Below, piece by piece: positions 47,041 through 59,267 of a stretch of DNA of 64,000 bases. How positions within the stretch are numbered: position 1 is the first letter of the stretch; every line of letters begins with the position of its first letter. Source of the stretch: Orobanche coerulescens (lineage: Eukaryota > Streptophyta > Magnoliopsida > Lamiales > Orobanchaceae). Made by a program: the position numbers and the translations under genes. The stretch spans positions 170,986,501 through 171,050,500 of the forward strand of contig CM065809.1 of assembly GCA_033398695.1 (NCBI GenBank), written 5' to 3'. Below the pieces are notes generated by a model that ran no database searches, was not told the DNA's origin, and was given only the letters and a program-made list of their open reading frames with translations.

Positions 47041-48059
47041 TGTGTGTGTGCAGAAGAACAAATTACACATACCTTCCATTTTCAACATTCAAGTCTTCCA
47101 TGGGGATTGGAGGTAGAATATTGTAATACCAACTCAGATGTAGAATTGTAGTTGAGGATTAGGGTAAAATAAAATATAATAGTATATGTAGTGGTGTTAG
47201 AATAGAATTAAAGAAGGATTTTTCTTTTGCCGTTTTGCGTAGGTTTCATTCTTCTATTTCTTTATTGGCCCGTTTTATTGTTTAAAATCGTAAAAAAAAA
47301 AAATCATAAATCCGACTCTAAGACCGAGTTTGACACCGAGTACTCCGATTTTCACCGATTTTGACCCGATTTTGCCCAAAAATATTTTTTAACCCGAATA
47401 GTCACTAATCGATTCGGAATGGATCCGAGTTCCGAGTACTCATCCGAGTACTCGACCGAGTCGACAGATTTTTGGAACATTGTTATACATCAATTGCCCT
47501 CTCATTCATATTTGACTCTCTATCGTCTTTGGTGAAACTTATTATGTTATACAGTTGGAAGAATGGTACAAGTGGTTGATGCAGCACGAGAGCTCGATGA
47601 TAGCCCACTCGAAAGTGTGAAGCCAAAATTGCTTAGTACTTGCGCAATTGTGCTAATGCAGGGTGAGTGTGATCAGTACGGCATGGATAGTGAAAAGAAT
47701 TGTGAAATTGCGTGCAGATACAATATAGGGTCGGCCGAGTTTATGAGATCGGATTGTGTATATCAAGTACACGAGTGCATTTGTTCTTATGTATGTTAAA
47801 TCTCTTCTTGTAAGTAATTCCTTTTCAACAAACGAGTGCATGGAAAAGGAAAAGACATAATTGAGAAGCCAACCCATATGTTATTGGGTTGAATAAACTC
47901 TTGTTAGTGCTTTATATAATTTTAGTACTTACAACCAAGGCGGAACCAGGGGTTAAGGGAGGCTAGAGCCACGACTAGACTCAAAAAAATCGCAGGACGG
48001 TTTTGATAATTTGTATTTTATAAGACAACTGCATTTAAATAGCTTTTTTTTTAATGTTA
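46741..48059. other. Intergenic tract with microsatellite and small repeats
   Basis: 46747-46980 reads like the end of a small non-autonomous repeat (gggttgactatggtggaaac, agccgttagatcactac), bounded by TA-rich tracts. A (TA)n run lies at 46995-47037. 47300-47465 repeats CCGAGT many times (for example ccgagtactcatccgagtac). A forward ORF at 47563-47799 (78 codons, MVQVVDAARELDDSPLESVK) has no domain I recognise and could be an exon fragment. 47941-47985 resembles a widespread plant repeat (ggcggaaccaggggttaagg). Confidence 0.4.
46995..47037. repeat. (TA)n microsatellite
   Basis: About 21 TA units followed by TGTTTGTGTGTGTG. Confidence 0.95.
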
Positions 48060-48087
48060 CTAGTTCTTTCACCCGTGCGTTGCACGG
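48060..48087 (-). promoter_or_regulatory. Helitron 3' terminal hairpin and CTAG
   Basis: Plus strand CTAG, nine bases, CCGTGC GTT GCACGG. A 6-bp stem ahead of CTAG is the rolling-circle termination signal of Helitrons. Confidence 0.88.
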
Positions 48088-48176
48088 AAAGTTATATTTA
48101 TCAAATGATAAAATATTATTCGACATCATATCTCCTTTTTTTGTGAAAATTACAACATGTTAACTACGAAAAAAAA

Positions 48177-48830
48177 TTAAATAATGACTATCAATTTACC
48201 ATCATCCATATTGTTTCCACAAGTGAAGATCAATATCTTGCAATTATCCCACAAGTATGATGAGTTGAGAGATGCATGGACTATTTGTTGTCTGATTCCA
48301 CCTAGTATAACGGGAAAAATTTGTCTGAAGTCTCCTCCAAACACAATAGTCATGCCACATAAAGGCTTGTTGACACCATGTGGGTTAGTGTAATGCTTCA
48401 AACCGAATTTATTCATCATGGGAGCTTCATCAATCAAGTCCTTTCAATGAGCTCTGCATGATGACTTCCCTGTTTGATATTACAAGAGGAATCCTTTTCG
48501 GGCTTCAACCTGATAACAAATCTCGAATGTGCCGTCCTCCCTCCTGGAAGAAGAGTTGCTGCAATGGCGCTAGTTGCAACATTGATGACTATTTCGCTTG
48601 TGACCTTATAGCTGCTGATGAAGTCCTCCACAAAAATATTTGCTCGTACCTCCGTGACCATACAAAATGAAAACACCTCCATGATTTCCATCAATAGCAC
48701 TCATTATCGTAATGCACACGTCACATTGCTCATATGTCAGATTTGGTACCAGCTTGTCATGTCCTCAACTAAAGCAACTGTATCGTAGTTTAATTCATCA
48801 CTTATGAAACAAATTATCTGGAGCTGCAAA
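48177..48830 (-). pseudogene. Helitron PIF1-like helicase fragment
   Basis: Minus-strand pieces in shifting frames: FISDELNYDTVALVEDMTS near 48820-48760, LTYEQC..IMSAIDGNHGGVF and a damaged Walker A YGHGG near 48740-48660, VINVATSAIAATLLPGGRTA and FVIRLKPEKDSSCNIKQGSH (48610-48450), then IDEAPMMNKFG (Walker B) and FGGDFRQIFPVILGG (48437-48300). These are hallmarks of the SF1B helicase of plant Helitron RepHel proteins. It is interrupted by at least two frame changes, one at Walker A. The Rep domain expected upstream is absent. A host PIF1 gene is less likely, given the position just inside the Helitron 3' end. Confidence 0.87.
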
Positions 48831-50295
48831 ATAAGTATTATCAGGATATGGCATGGAAATTTAGGGGATCAAAAAAGTAATTAAAAAAATAAAAAAGAAA
48901 TTAAAACTAAAAATACAACAGAAATTAGAAGAAACTAAACAAAAATTAAAAAACAATTAAAAAAAAATTAGAACATAAATTTAAGAATGAAAATTAAAAA
49001 ATAAACTAAAAAAGAAACTAAATGAGAATTAAGTCATCCATAATAATCACGACAGTCGTAGACATTAAAAGATGAAGATAAAAAATACTTGTTGGTGTTG
49101 ATAATAATATACATGTTATGCAAGTGCACATAATATCTTCAATAACTATATACGACACATAAATTAAATATTAGAGCAATCCATGAAGCAGAACTTGAAA
49201 ACAAAAATTGAAAATACAAAGCATAGAAAATAAAGAAAAAATCCACAAAAAAGGGACGGATACTAATAATGGTGCTGCCCTGCTTAAGAAGCATCATCAA
49301 GATAACTAACTCATGATATCAGAAATTCCCTGTACAAAAGAAATCCCAAATTACAAACAAATATTTATTTTAAGCATACATTGTTAATACATTTAATAAA
49401 ATGAGTGATTTTAAAAAAAAATATTACATACCATATCCTTGTTCTTTTTATGATGTCGGGGAAAAAGCTTATAAGCATAACCCAAACCGATTATGAGCAA
49501 ATCGGTGATTCTTACCATCTCCCATACAACATATCATATTTACTTTGATTTCGTGTTCTTAGTATGTTTTTTATACATATCTACTTATGGAGGACTAATG
49601 TAAAACATAATATACATGCAGTGGACTTTTTGTAATTTTAAATTTAATTGGGTATTTTTAAAATTAGGTCAGATCTCAAGGGTACTTCTGTAATTAACCC
49701 TTATCTTAGTTAATAGAGAAATTACAACCAATTAGCGTGAATTTAATAGAAAGAAATAAATAAATTATATGAGTTTTTAGAGGCGTTACACCGAGAGACA
49801 TAGTCAGATACATGAAGAGTTGGCATATTATCATCTAAACAGGCAATCAAAATCTGATTTTTGGCTCTTCGGCAAACTTATACTGCACATCACCCTTCGA
49901 TATGTTAAAGAAAAAACTTTTGAGTTTCAAGAATGATGAAGAAATGGATATATTATTTGTAAAAATAAGTGTTTTAACATCCGCTGCTATGATTTTATCA
50001 TTATATGTCAATAACAATAAAGAGGATGGTTACCAATAATATTAATAATTAAGAAAAACGTTAATGAATATTGTCAACACTCAGAAGAAGCAAATAAAAT
50101 ATGCATTCCTACAAAGTATAATAAAATCTGCTCAACCATTTCGTAGACACCAAAATATATAAAGAAACGTAAAATGACAGTGCAAGTGATATGGATATAC
50201 TTCCTTAATCATACATTAGAATGAAATAAACTACACATGGTGCATATGCTATCATGACCAGCTTATTGGAGTACATAATATCGGAACTACATTAT
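48831..50295. other. Helitron interior without recognisable genes (3' side)
   Basis: AT-rich; includes a low-complexity A-rich tract (48880-49030) built of diverged aaattaaaa units. No domain or long ORF is seen. Confidence 0.5.
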
Positions 50296-51809
50296 CACTA
50301 CCAATATCGGGGGTTTAGCCGACGACTTAAAGTCGTCGGCTAAAGGTAAATATCGTCGGCTAATCCTATCAGTCGTCAAGTAAACCGGCCGATATTCGTC
50401 GGCCGAGGTTTAATGACGACTTTTTTTGGTAGTCGGCTAAAGTTTTTCAAAAAAAAAATAATATACTTTAGCCAACGACTTTGTTAAATGTCGCAAATTT
50501 AAAATATTTTTTAAAAAAGTAATATACTTTAGCCGACGACATTTAACAAAGTCACGGCTAAAACATTTTTTTAAAAATAATATACTTTGGCCGACGATCG
50601 TTGTAAAGGTCGTCACTAAAACCTAATATAAAAAAAATCAGATTTTGGGAACAATTTATAGTCAACACAATACACCAATTAATAAATTAGCGAAAAAATA
50701 CATAACAATTCATACAATTCAACACAAATACATAACACATATACAATACACCAATTCAACAGCAACAAAAATACACCAATTCAACAGAATACACCAATTA
50801 ATATCACAACATACCAACAATATATCCAATTCAACACAGTACACCAATTAATGACACAATACACCAACAATACATCAAACAAATACAATAAATTCATCAA
50901 ACAAATGAAAACTAAATAAAACACAAAAATCTAAAAACTAAATAAAACCTAACCTAATAAACTAAAAAAATAATAAAAACTACATGAAAAACAACCTAAT
51001 TACAGATAAAATTAATACACTAAAAATGCACAAAAAAAACGGGTTGCCTGTGCGGAGGTTGGGCGGCGGGCAGACGGTCGAGCGGCGGGCGGGCAGCGGG
51101 CGGACGGTCGAGCGGCGGTGTTCCGGCGGGTGGGTGACGGGCGGTCTGGTGTCGTCGGGCGGATGACGGGTGGGTGGAGGAAGAAAAGAAGAAGAAAAGG
51201 AAGAAGAAAGAAGAGAAGACGGTATATATATATATATATATATATATATAGGTTTAGCCGACGACTAAATCTAAGTCGTCGGCTAAACCCCATTTTTTTT
51301 GTTTTTCTCGGATGCCGAGGAGAACTGAGGACGATATATAATTTTAAATTGGAGGTTTAGCCGACGACTTGATCTAGGTCGTCGACTAAAGTATTTTAAA
51401 AAAAATAATATACTTTAGCCACTTAGATCTAGGTCACTAAAGTATATTATTTTTTTTTGAAAAGTGTTTAGCCGATGACTTGATCTAGGTCGTCGCTAAA
51501 GTATATTAATTTTTTCGGAAGGGTTTAGCCGGACCTAGATCAAGTCGTCTAAAGTATATTATTTTTTGTGAAAAGTGTTTAGCCGACGACTTGATCTAGG
51601 TCGTCGGCTAAACCGTGCAAAAGTCGTCGGCTAAAGTGTAACACTTTAGCCGACGACTATGTTACATTTTAGCCGACGACCCAGATCTAGGTCGTCGGCT
51701 AAATCGTTGCAAAAGTCGTCGGCTAAAGTTCAAAGTTTAGCCGACGACACTTTAAAGTCGTCGGCCGTTTTTTTATGGGTCGTCGGCTAAAGTGTGAATT
51801 TTGGTAGTG
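50296..51809. mobile_element. Non-autonomous CACTA (En/Spm) element, 1514 bp
   Basis: Ends CACTACCAA (50296) and TTGGTAGTG (51809), flanked by the 3-bp duplication TAT (50293-50295 and 51810-51812). More than 20 copies, in both orientations, of the subterminal motif TTTAGCCGACGAC crowd about 300 bp at the left and 550 bp at the right; in CACTA families such motifs bind the transposase. The middle holds no transposase: an AT-rich part, a GC-rich patch with GACGGTCGAGCGGCGG repeated (51040-51180), and a (TA)n tract (51223-51250). Motion would need a transposase from elsewhere. Confidence 0.93.
51040..51180. other. GC-rich patch inside the CACTA element
   Basis: Two tandem copies of a CAGACGGTCGAGCGGCGGGC-like unit in a strongly G-biased strand. 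No domain is recognised in translation; it could be a captured fragment or a simple repeat. Confidence 0.5.
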
Positions 51810-51812
51810 TAT

Positions 51813-53946
51813 TTAAAACTTAATAATCAACAACCCAAACCTATTGATGCCATGAATTGCAAATTTTAAGTCAGAGAAGGAAATGATTTAATAAAAACTT
51901 TAAAAACAACATCATGAAGATCAATATCAACCTGCATCAATGGCATTTAAATCAAGAAAGTAAAATTAAAAAAAATACATAACCACACTTAATGGTAGAA
52001 AATGGAAGTGAGAAAAAGATTTTTGAATAAAAACTTACCCAAAAAAACTTATAAGTGATCCCATATCCTCAAAGATTTTCGCTCAATATGAGGATCTATT
52101 GATTCCTTTTTCAAAAACTTCTGGCACTTTGTTGATTAGAGAAGCTAGATACATCTCATCAACTACATAGAAGTACATAAGATATTTTAGTGGGCAAACG
52201 AAAAAATGTAGGCATTAGATAAACATTAGTAAGTAAGTTTTCCAATATTCGGTATTGCTTATGACACGCAAGTACCTACACATCTAATGTAACATCAGAA
52301 TCTATTGAACCAAAATGATCAACAACAACGCAATAATACTAACATCCTTCCTAACAACAAAATCATGACATTCACGCAAAAATACTCCCTCTGTCCCAGG
52401 ATACGTTGCCCAGGATTTTTGGTTGATTTGTTTAAGAAATATGATAGAATAATAGATGTAGTACAATAATGTGACTGGGAGGGGGAAAATAATAGATGAA
52501 GTTGAATAAAATAATTGATGAAATATAATAAAATAATATAAAGTGTTTGCCATTTTTGGTATGAGCAACTTATTGTGAGACATCCATAAAAGAAAAATGA
52601 ACAACTTATACTGGGAGGGAGGGGAGGGAGTAGTATTTAATTAATAATAACAAATTTAGCAAATCAAAAATGAAATAAAGAAACACTGAAATGTACACCG
52701 AAGTAAGAGATGAACCATCGTTCAAGCTTAAGACGATACAGCCCGGGCTTTAGAACATAAATCCGTGCTTTCTACATTCACAGAACCATGAAAAAGAAAA
52801 GTTTGAGAAATTGAAAAAAAAATTAAGAACAAAGATTTAAATTGAATACATGTACAATGAAGATTGGAAGAAGGTACAATCGAAAAAATATGAAAAGCAG
52901 TAAAATCATAAAAGAATTGGCAACAAAAAATATATATAACTGATTTTCTTCTCCCGACTCAGAATGTTTCTCCCAAATAAATAACAAGTTTTCTCTAATT
53001 CTCACGACATATATAACGGGGGTATGTTCAGAAACATTATATATTACGAAACATATAATTAGAAAAAAAAATCAACAAATTCTCCCAAAAAGATGTTTCA
53101 ATTTCCCGATTAATACTTGGCAACAACAAATATATTTCTCCCGAAAGCCCAAATTAAGGACAAACAATTGACCTAAATAATAAGGAACAAACAATAATTA
53201 ATAAAAGGGAAGAAGAACTCAAAATTTCTTAAGATAATACCAATAATAGAAGAATCTGAAAAGAATTAAGCGTAAAGACAAAATTATTCGAAAAAAATGG
53301 TGTGAAGAAAATACCTGGAACAACTTGACAATCATGAGAACAATACTAAGAGGGTGGAAGAGGAGCACCGAAGACACCATGCTACGCAGCAGGCTAAGGA
53401 AAGCCTATCACCGTAGACGGCCGGTGGTTAGCTAAAAAAACTTGCCTCTTATTTTCCGCTGAAATAAAAGAGAATGTTTGAATGAATTTCAATATGTGGG
53501 GTTAGGGGTTGGGAAAAATATATCGATATAGAGACAAGATATATGATTAGTGGGAGAGAGAATGCGAAGGCGATAAGTATAATTCACGAACGGAGCCGCG
53601 GAATGAAGAAGAGTGATGAGAAGAAATCTGCTAAGAAAGAAAAAGGAGAAAAGAGGGGAAGATACGGAAGAAAAAACAAAGCAAATCTGAAGAGGGAAAG
53701 AAGAAATAAAAGGGGAAGGAAGACAGCAAAAAGGGTAAAAATAAAGAAATCGACTGAATCCGGGGAAGGCAGATAAGGAAAGAAATCGACCGAATATTGG
53801 GGAAGGAAGATTAGGAAAAAAAATACTAAAATACGGTCAAAAATATTTGGGCGGGAAAACTCCAAAAAATAATGAAGAAAAAAAATAAAAAATAATTAAA
53901 ATAATTTATTAAATTATGAAAAAACTTTCATGTTATATAATATAGA
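51813..53946. other. Helitron interior without recognisable genes (5' side)
   Basis: AT-rich, no domain. It contains the Stowaway MITE. A lysine-rich ORF (53543-53776) and its complement are products of a purine-rich GAAGAAA tract and are not regarded as genes. Confidence 0.5.
52385..52630. mobile_element. Stowaway-type MITE (Tc1/Mariner), 246 bp
   Basis: Left end CTCCCTCTGTCCCAGGATAC; the right end reverse-complemented reads CTCCCTCCCCTCCCTCCCAG. TA on both sides (52383-52384 and 52631-52632) is the usual target. CTCCCTC is the standard Stowaway terminus. No coding; mobilised in trans by Mariner transposases. Confidence 0.88.
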
Positions 53947-56900
53947 TTACTTTTGAAGGCTTAGTTTTTTCTTTATACATTCAGACTATTTTGTTTATTA
54001 ATTTTATATATTATAATTAAATTACTAAAATATATATAATTGCTTAGCAGAATTTGTTCTAGATATCGCAAATTTGTATCATCCAAGATAATTTAAAATA
54101 AAATAAATAAAGTTAAACTCCCTCATAAATTAGTTATATCTTCAATAATACAATTATTTATCTTTTTTCCTCATATGAACATTCTATTCCGAAAGATCAA
54201 AATTTTAAAATAATTAGAATATTTATCCAGTCATATTTGGAAAGATTTACTATTAATTTGTGTTCTCTAAAAACTTTATGTGAAGATGACTCTATTGATT
54301 AATATAATATTAACAAAAATTAAATATTTACATATGTTAATAAGATATCAATAAAAATTAGTAAAACTAGTAATTATATTATTTATAATATTTAAATTAC
54401 TCAATGTAAATTACACCAAACTTGTGCAAATGCACAACATTTATAATATATTAGAAAATTAAATAAATAATTCTAAATTTCTTGAGAGTGTATTATTGTT
54501 GCAATAGCACAATCAGACTGTCTATGTATTTTCGTATATGAATATCCGAATGATTAAAATTTTAAGATGATTGAAATAATTGTTCATTCATATTAATTAT
54601 CTAAATCAAATTTTATTCTCTCAACTAGTTCTTATTCATACGATATTTATTAAATTAATTGCTTTTATATACTCTAGAAATATATGTTTGGAAATATATA
54701 AAATTAGGAATTTTATAACTTAATATAATAAAAATATATAATGCTAGGACACAATTTATAATAAAATATTACAAATGTGCATATTCTCGCACGAAGTCAA
54801 ATAATCATGCAATTACATAATTTAATACTTTCTCTATTTCTTACACGAATTTTCTATTTTCTGATAGATTGGATCGGAATTTTAAGATAATTTTTTCATT
54901 TATATTTAGAAATATTTATAATTAAATTTTTCCATTAATTTTTTTTACTAATTATTGCTAATTAAATATGAATTAATATATTATTACTAATTGCTAATTG
55001 ATAAATTATATTTAAAAGTGTACAAAAATTATAATTACGAAATTTAATACACTTAAATATGAAATATATATTGTTAGAAAAGTAATTGAAACAGATAGTG
55101 CAAATAAGCACCAACCAAAATACAATAGGAAAAAAAATAAGAAAAATAATTAACTCTGCCCAAATGAATTATTCTTGTAATACATAATTAAATAATTTTT
55201 CTATTTCTCACTTGAATATTTTTTTTTGAATGAATGAATCTTTAAGATAGTTAAATAATTATCCAATAATTAACATTTAAAGTACTTTAATTTTATTCTC
55301 TACTAAATAATTCTAATGACCTATATTCTTTAATAAAATTAAATAGCTTACATATTTTATGAATATATTTGTAAGAAGTAGTAAAATAGGTAAGTATGTA
55401 AATATAATTTTTTATTCCCGTATATTAGATTATATCATTCATTAAACTGCTTTGCTCTCTGATAGCAGAATCTAATTTTAACAACTTAACTGAGTTTGTA
55501 TTTTCTTAAAATATAGTATAGTTTATTTTATTTGATAGTTTAACAATTCCAGTATTCCGTCTTTGAGAGTAAATTTCAAAACAAAAAAACAAATATTGAA
55601 GAAAACTTATTTAGATGAACTAAAAAAAATTATGTAATTTATGAACAACAACTTTATATATTACGAATAAAAATAGTTTTCATTCTGAAAGATGCAAAAG
55701 TAACGTACCTCACTTGAATTAGAGTATATTTTTGATGAGTTGAACAAATATTAGATAATTATTACTTTCATTCTGAAAGGTGAATGAAAGTTTTGGAAAA
55801 AATATGATGATAATTATTTCTTATTTTTTAATATGCATTATAATCTATGTTGAATTAGAATTAAATTTTAAATAGGTCCTTGAATTATTTTGGTAGATTT
55901 GATATAGTGATTTTCTTGTTAGTTTGTATTTTTACTATCTTTTATTTTGAATAATACGTCTTTTAATTTTTTTCCTCATACGAATATTCTATTTCGAAAA
56001 ATCAAAATTTTAAAATAACTAGAATAATTACCCAATCATATTTGAAAAGATTTACAATTAATTTGTATTCTCTAAAAACTTTATGTGAAGATGACTCTAT
56101 TGATTAATATGATATTATCAAGACTTAAATATTTATATACAAATAAGATATCCATGAGAATTAGTAAAATCAGTAATTATGTCATCTAAAATATTAAAAT
56201 TACTCGGTGTAAATTGTACAAAGTAGCGCAAATGAGCATCATTTATAATATATTAAAAAATAAAATAAATAAATCTAATTTTTTTAAGGATTAATTATTG
56301 TTAAGGTAGCATAATCAAACACCCTCTATGCATTTTCGCATATGAATATTCTCTTTTTTCTGAATGTAAAATTTTAAGATAGTTGAAATAATGATTCATT
56401 CACATTAATTATTTAAATCAAATTTTATTCTCTCAATAAAATTAGGAATTATGTATCTTGATATAATAAAATATATATAATGCTGGGACACAAATTATAA
56501 CAAAATAGTACAAATGTGCATATTCTCGCATGAAGTCAAATAATCATGCAATTACACAATTAAATAATTTTCTCTATTTCTCACACGAATTTTCTATTTT
56601 TTGAAAGATTGAAATTTTAAGATAATTTTTTCTCTTACATTTAGAAATATTTATAATTAAGTTTGCACATAAGTTTTTTCTTCTATGAAGAATGTTTATA
56701 TGAATTAATATGTTATTACTAATAATTAATTTCTAAAATACATATAAAATCTTACAAAATCATATTTATAAAATTTAATATAAGTAAATACAAAATATAT
56801 ATAATGCTAGAGCATTAATTGAAACAAATAGTGCAAATAAACGTCAACCAAAATATAATAGGAAATAAATAAACAATTAAACGAATTATTATTGTAATAC

Positions 56901-57091
56901 ATAATTAAATAATTTTTGTATTTTCTCCTCGGAATATTTTTATCTTTTTGAATGAATGAATCTTCAAGATAGTTAAATAATTATCCAATCACATTTAAAA
57001 ATACTTTAATTTTATTTTCTATAAAATGTTTCTAATGATTTATATTCTTTAATAAAATTAAATAGCTTACATATTATGTTATATATATTAA
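53947..57091. repeat. AT-rich higher-order tandem repeat
   Basis: A block of about 1.2 kb (54140-55370) recurs, diverged, at 55943-57065. Each block is itself built of about four diverged 300-370 bp units with the phrase TCYCACAYGAATATTCTAT, then AAAATTTTAAGATARTTRAA (units start near 54165, 54530, 54835 and 55195). The spacer between the blocks (55381-55475) recurs at 63905-64000 inside a second Helitron. No ORF of note. Confidence 0.75.
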
Positions 57092-58671
57092 AAGATTCAG
57101 TCCTCTATATTTATTGTTAAGTGGTCATGCTGGGCGAATTCAATGTAAAAAGATGGAAATATTGAATATACACAATTCAACAATTATATCATTGTGTACT
57201 AATTGCTACAGTTATAACACAAAAGAAGTTGAAGTGTTGTTGGAGTTTCTAGAATACAAACAATCTCAAACTACTTGTGAAGAGTTCCTGCACTTATATC
57301 ACATCTATAAATAACATAGTCCTTTCATAGTAAGTTACACAAATAATTTACCTATAAATAACACCTTTCCTGGACATCAACATCCATATTGTGGTGTTCT
57401 CGGTATGCTTGCATTTCGACTCAACGATTTCTGCTTAAAACCGACTCATCATGACCAGGATCCTTTATGCACCCATCAAGAAACGCACTTACCTTTACAC
57501 AAGAACCACCAAGATCTGATCCACATACCACCATCTAAACCACTGCGAACCATCGAGAACCATCAAACTTAACACCAACTGAACAACCAAAAACCACCAT
57601 CTGAACCACGGTGTGAAACCATCTGAACCACTGACACCATCTGAACCACGAAAAAACAACAACTAAACAGCCAAGAACCATCAGGATAAATGCCATCTAT
57701 ACCACCAAGATATGAAGCATCTGACTCACGACCACACGAACCAAGCTTTGAAAAAACATTTACCCTTACCGGTAACTCGAAATCACCGAAAAAACCTTGA
57801 CGGAGGTTAAAGATCTCATAGATCGAGCGTCGGATTTGGTGCAGGACATCGATTTTCCTGTTGTCATCACTGTCATGAGCCAAGCGCCGAAAAAAAAGAG
57901 TATTGAGAGGCGGTTTAATGGAGAAATAATAGGGGAGGTCATTGCTTTGTTAAGAAAGATAACCGAATGAAGAGAAGTAAGAAGTTTTGTGAAAGATAAC
58001 CAAAACAATAGTAGCGGCTGTTACATGTGTGTGGGGGGTGTTAGGATTTTGTGAGAATGAAAAGAAGTGAGAAAAAGTGGAAAAAAATATGTGCGGTATT
58101 ATGAATGGAAGAGTGAATGACGGGTTTTAGCAAATTAGTGGGATAAGTCAAATACCACATTGTTGAAAAATTATTTTATTTAGTAAACTATTTAACATTT
58201 GTAATGATGATATAAGCATTTCATAGTATTTAAAACATGTAATACATAAAAGTAATAATACTAATAGGGTAATAGAAGTCATAAGAGTGTTGAGACATAC
58301 ATAGTAACTTAATTTAACCAATGCTCGAAAGTTAATCTTAATTTATACTTAAACGGTAAAAAAAGAGTAATGATGCAAAATATTAGTTTGATAAACCCAC
58401 TAGAATATCATCTTAAATCTTTAAATGAAAATTAAAGAGCAAGAACTAATCTTCAAGATATCGGATTTATTTCAGTTTCTCATATAATTCTTTACAGATC
58501 TAAACTCAAAACCCATCACTTTTTTAATGGATTTTTTTATGTTGCATTTGTGGGCAACGAGTGAATCAGAGAAGGGTAAGTAACTTCTCATCTCAACTAT
58601 TCTAACAAATCATATCATGGTATTTCGGTAAAAGTAAATAATTGATCTTAGAAGTAATATGTAATTAGCAT
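57092..58671. other. Intergenic tract with a possible minus-strand leader or exon fragment
   Basis: 57540-57660 repeats CCATCTGAACCAC-type phrases. On the minus strand 57883-57569 is open (MAHDSDDNRKIDVLHQIRRS onward) and contains a splice-donor-like GAGTTACCG|GTAAGG near 57772, which may mark the end of an exon in a short gene or leader; no domain is recognised. 58030-58671 is AT-rich without features. Confidence 0.35.
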
Positions 58672-59267
58672 TGTAATATCCGCGATTTTGATTTTCGGTA
58701 ATTTTCTTTTTTTGACAGAAGTCCATCTTAGCGACTCGCTTGTGACCATGTCGTCATTCTTAGAATGATTAATTCTGCACTTTTTGTCATCCGAGTTCGT
58801 TTCGGTGTTGTTTTGATGAGTTCCATGTTTCTTAGTGGCTTTTCCGCACTTGAGTTCGATTCTTGCGAATCTCATTCGAAACTGTTGTTTCGAGTTTCTC
58901 GTAAGTTCATTAACGTTGTTATACGTGTTGGGAGCTTTGGTTTGATTATCTGTTGTCGTATATGTTTCGGGCGTTTGGGTCATTTCGTAATTTCCCAAAG
59001 GCGTTTGCCTTCATATCGTCCTTTCAACCTTTGGGTTGTGAGAACCATGTGTTTGTTTAGTGCTTAACTCGTGTTTTGAATGTTATACTATTCGTCATGT
59101 TCGTTCCGTACGTTTTCGGGAATTTGAGTCGTCGAGTCATGGCCGATGGGCACTGGCCGTCCAGGTGCGGCAGGGACTGGCCAGGTGCGCACGAGCTGGG
59201 CGCACGATCCGGCGCTCGTGTGGCCCTGACTGCGCGCGCACGAGCGTGTGCTCGTGCTCGGTGCTCG
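58672..59267 (+). repeat. Truncated Gypsy LTR fragment (E)
   Basis: Starts TGTAATATCCGCG and resembles the first part of the Gypsy B LTR (ATTTTCGGTAATTT, then a gctcgctt/gactcgctt segment). It runs into a cluster of GCACGAGC/GCTCGTGC sites (59166-59267) and stops before any TATA box, where other sequence begins. It is the 5' part of an LTR from a third related family. Confidence 0.65.
59166..59267 (+). promoter_or_regulatory. GCACGAGC-type palindrome cluster in LTR fragment E
   Basis: GCACGAGC, GCTCGTG and GCGCGC sites are packed into 100 bp; the place in the LTR matches the palindrome clusters of families A, B and C, but the motif is different. Confidence 0.7.

Larger units (their letters stand above)
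48060..53946 (-). mobile_element. Helitron (non-autonomous or decayed), 5.9 kb
   Basis: On the minus strand it starts TCTATATTATATAACATGAA (53946 down) and ends with a hairpin CCGTGC AAC GCACGG, nine bases, then CTAG (48063-48060). It sits between host A (48059) and T (53947), the AT target typical of Helitrons, with no target duplication. Near its 3' end are remnants of the Helitron helicase. A CACTA element and a Stowaway MITE are inserted within it. No Rep nuclease motif was found, so it cannot move alone. Confidence 0.85.

Noticed and set aside
47563..47799. Host exon encoding a 78-residue protein
   Set aside because: Not excluded, but no domain, splice partner or homologue is recognisable, so it is mentioned only within the intergenic entry.
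48177..48830. Host PIF1 DNA helicase gene
   Set aside because: Frameshifts at Walker A and before Walker B, and its place just inside a Helitron 3' end, point to a Helitron RepHel remnant.
51012..51360. Arg/Gly-rich or Pro-rich proteins in the CACTA middle
   Set aside because: They come from a GC-rich tandem repeat joined to a (TA)n tract; no conserved domain.
53543..53776. Lysine/arginine-rich small protein
   Set aside because: Produced by a purine-rich low-complexity tract inside the Helitron; composition alone explains it.
57569..58008. Complete small gene on the minus strand
   Set aside because: Two overlapping frames are open but neither has a domain; only a donor-like site is visible, so it is left as a possible fragment.
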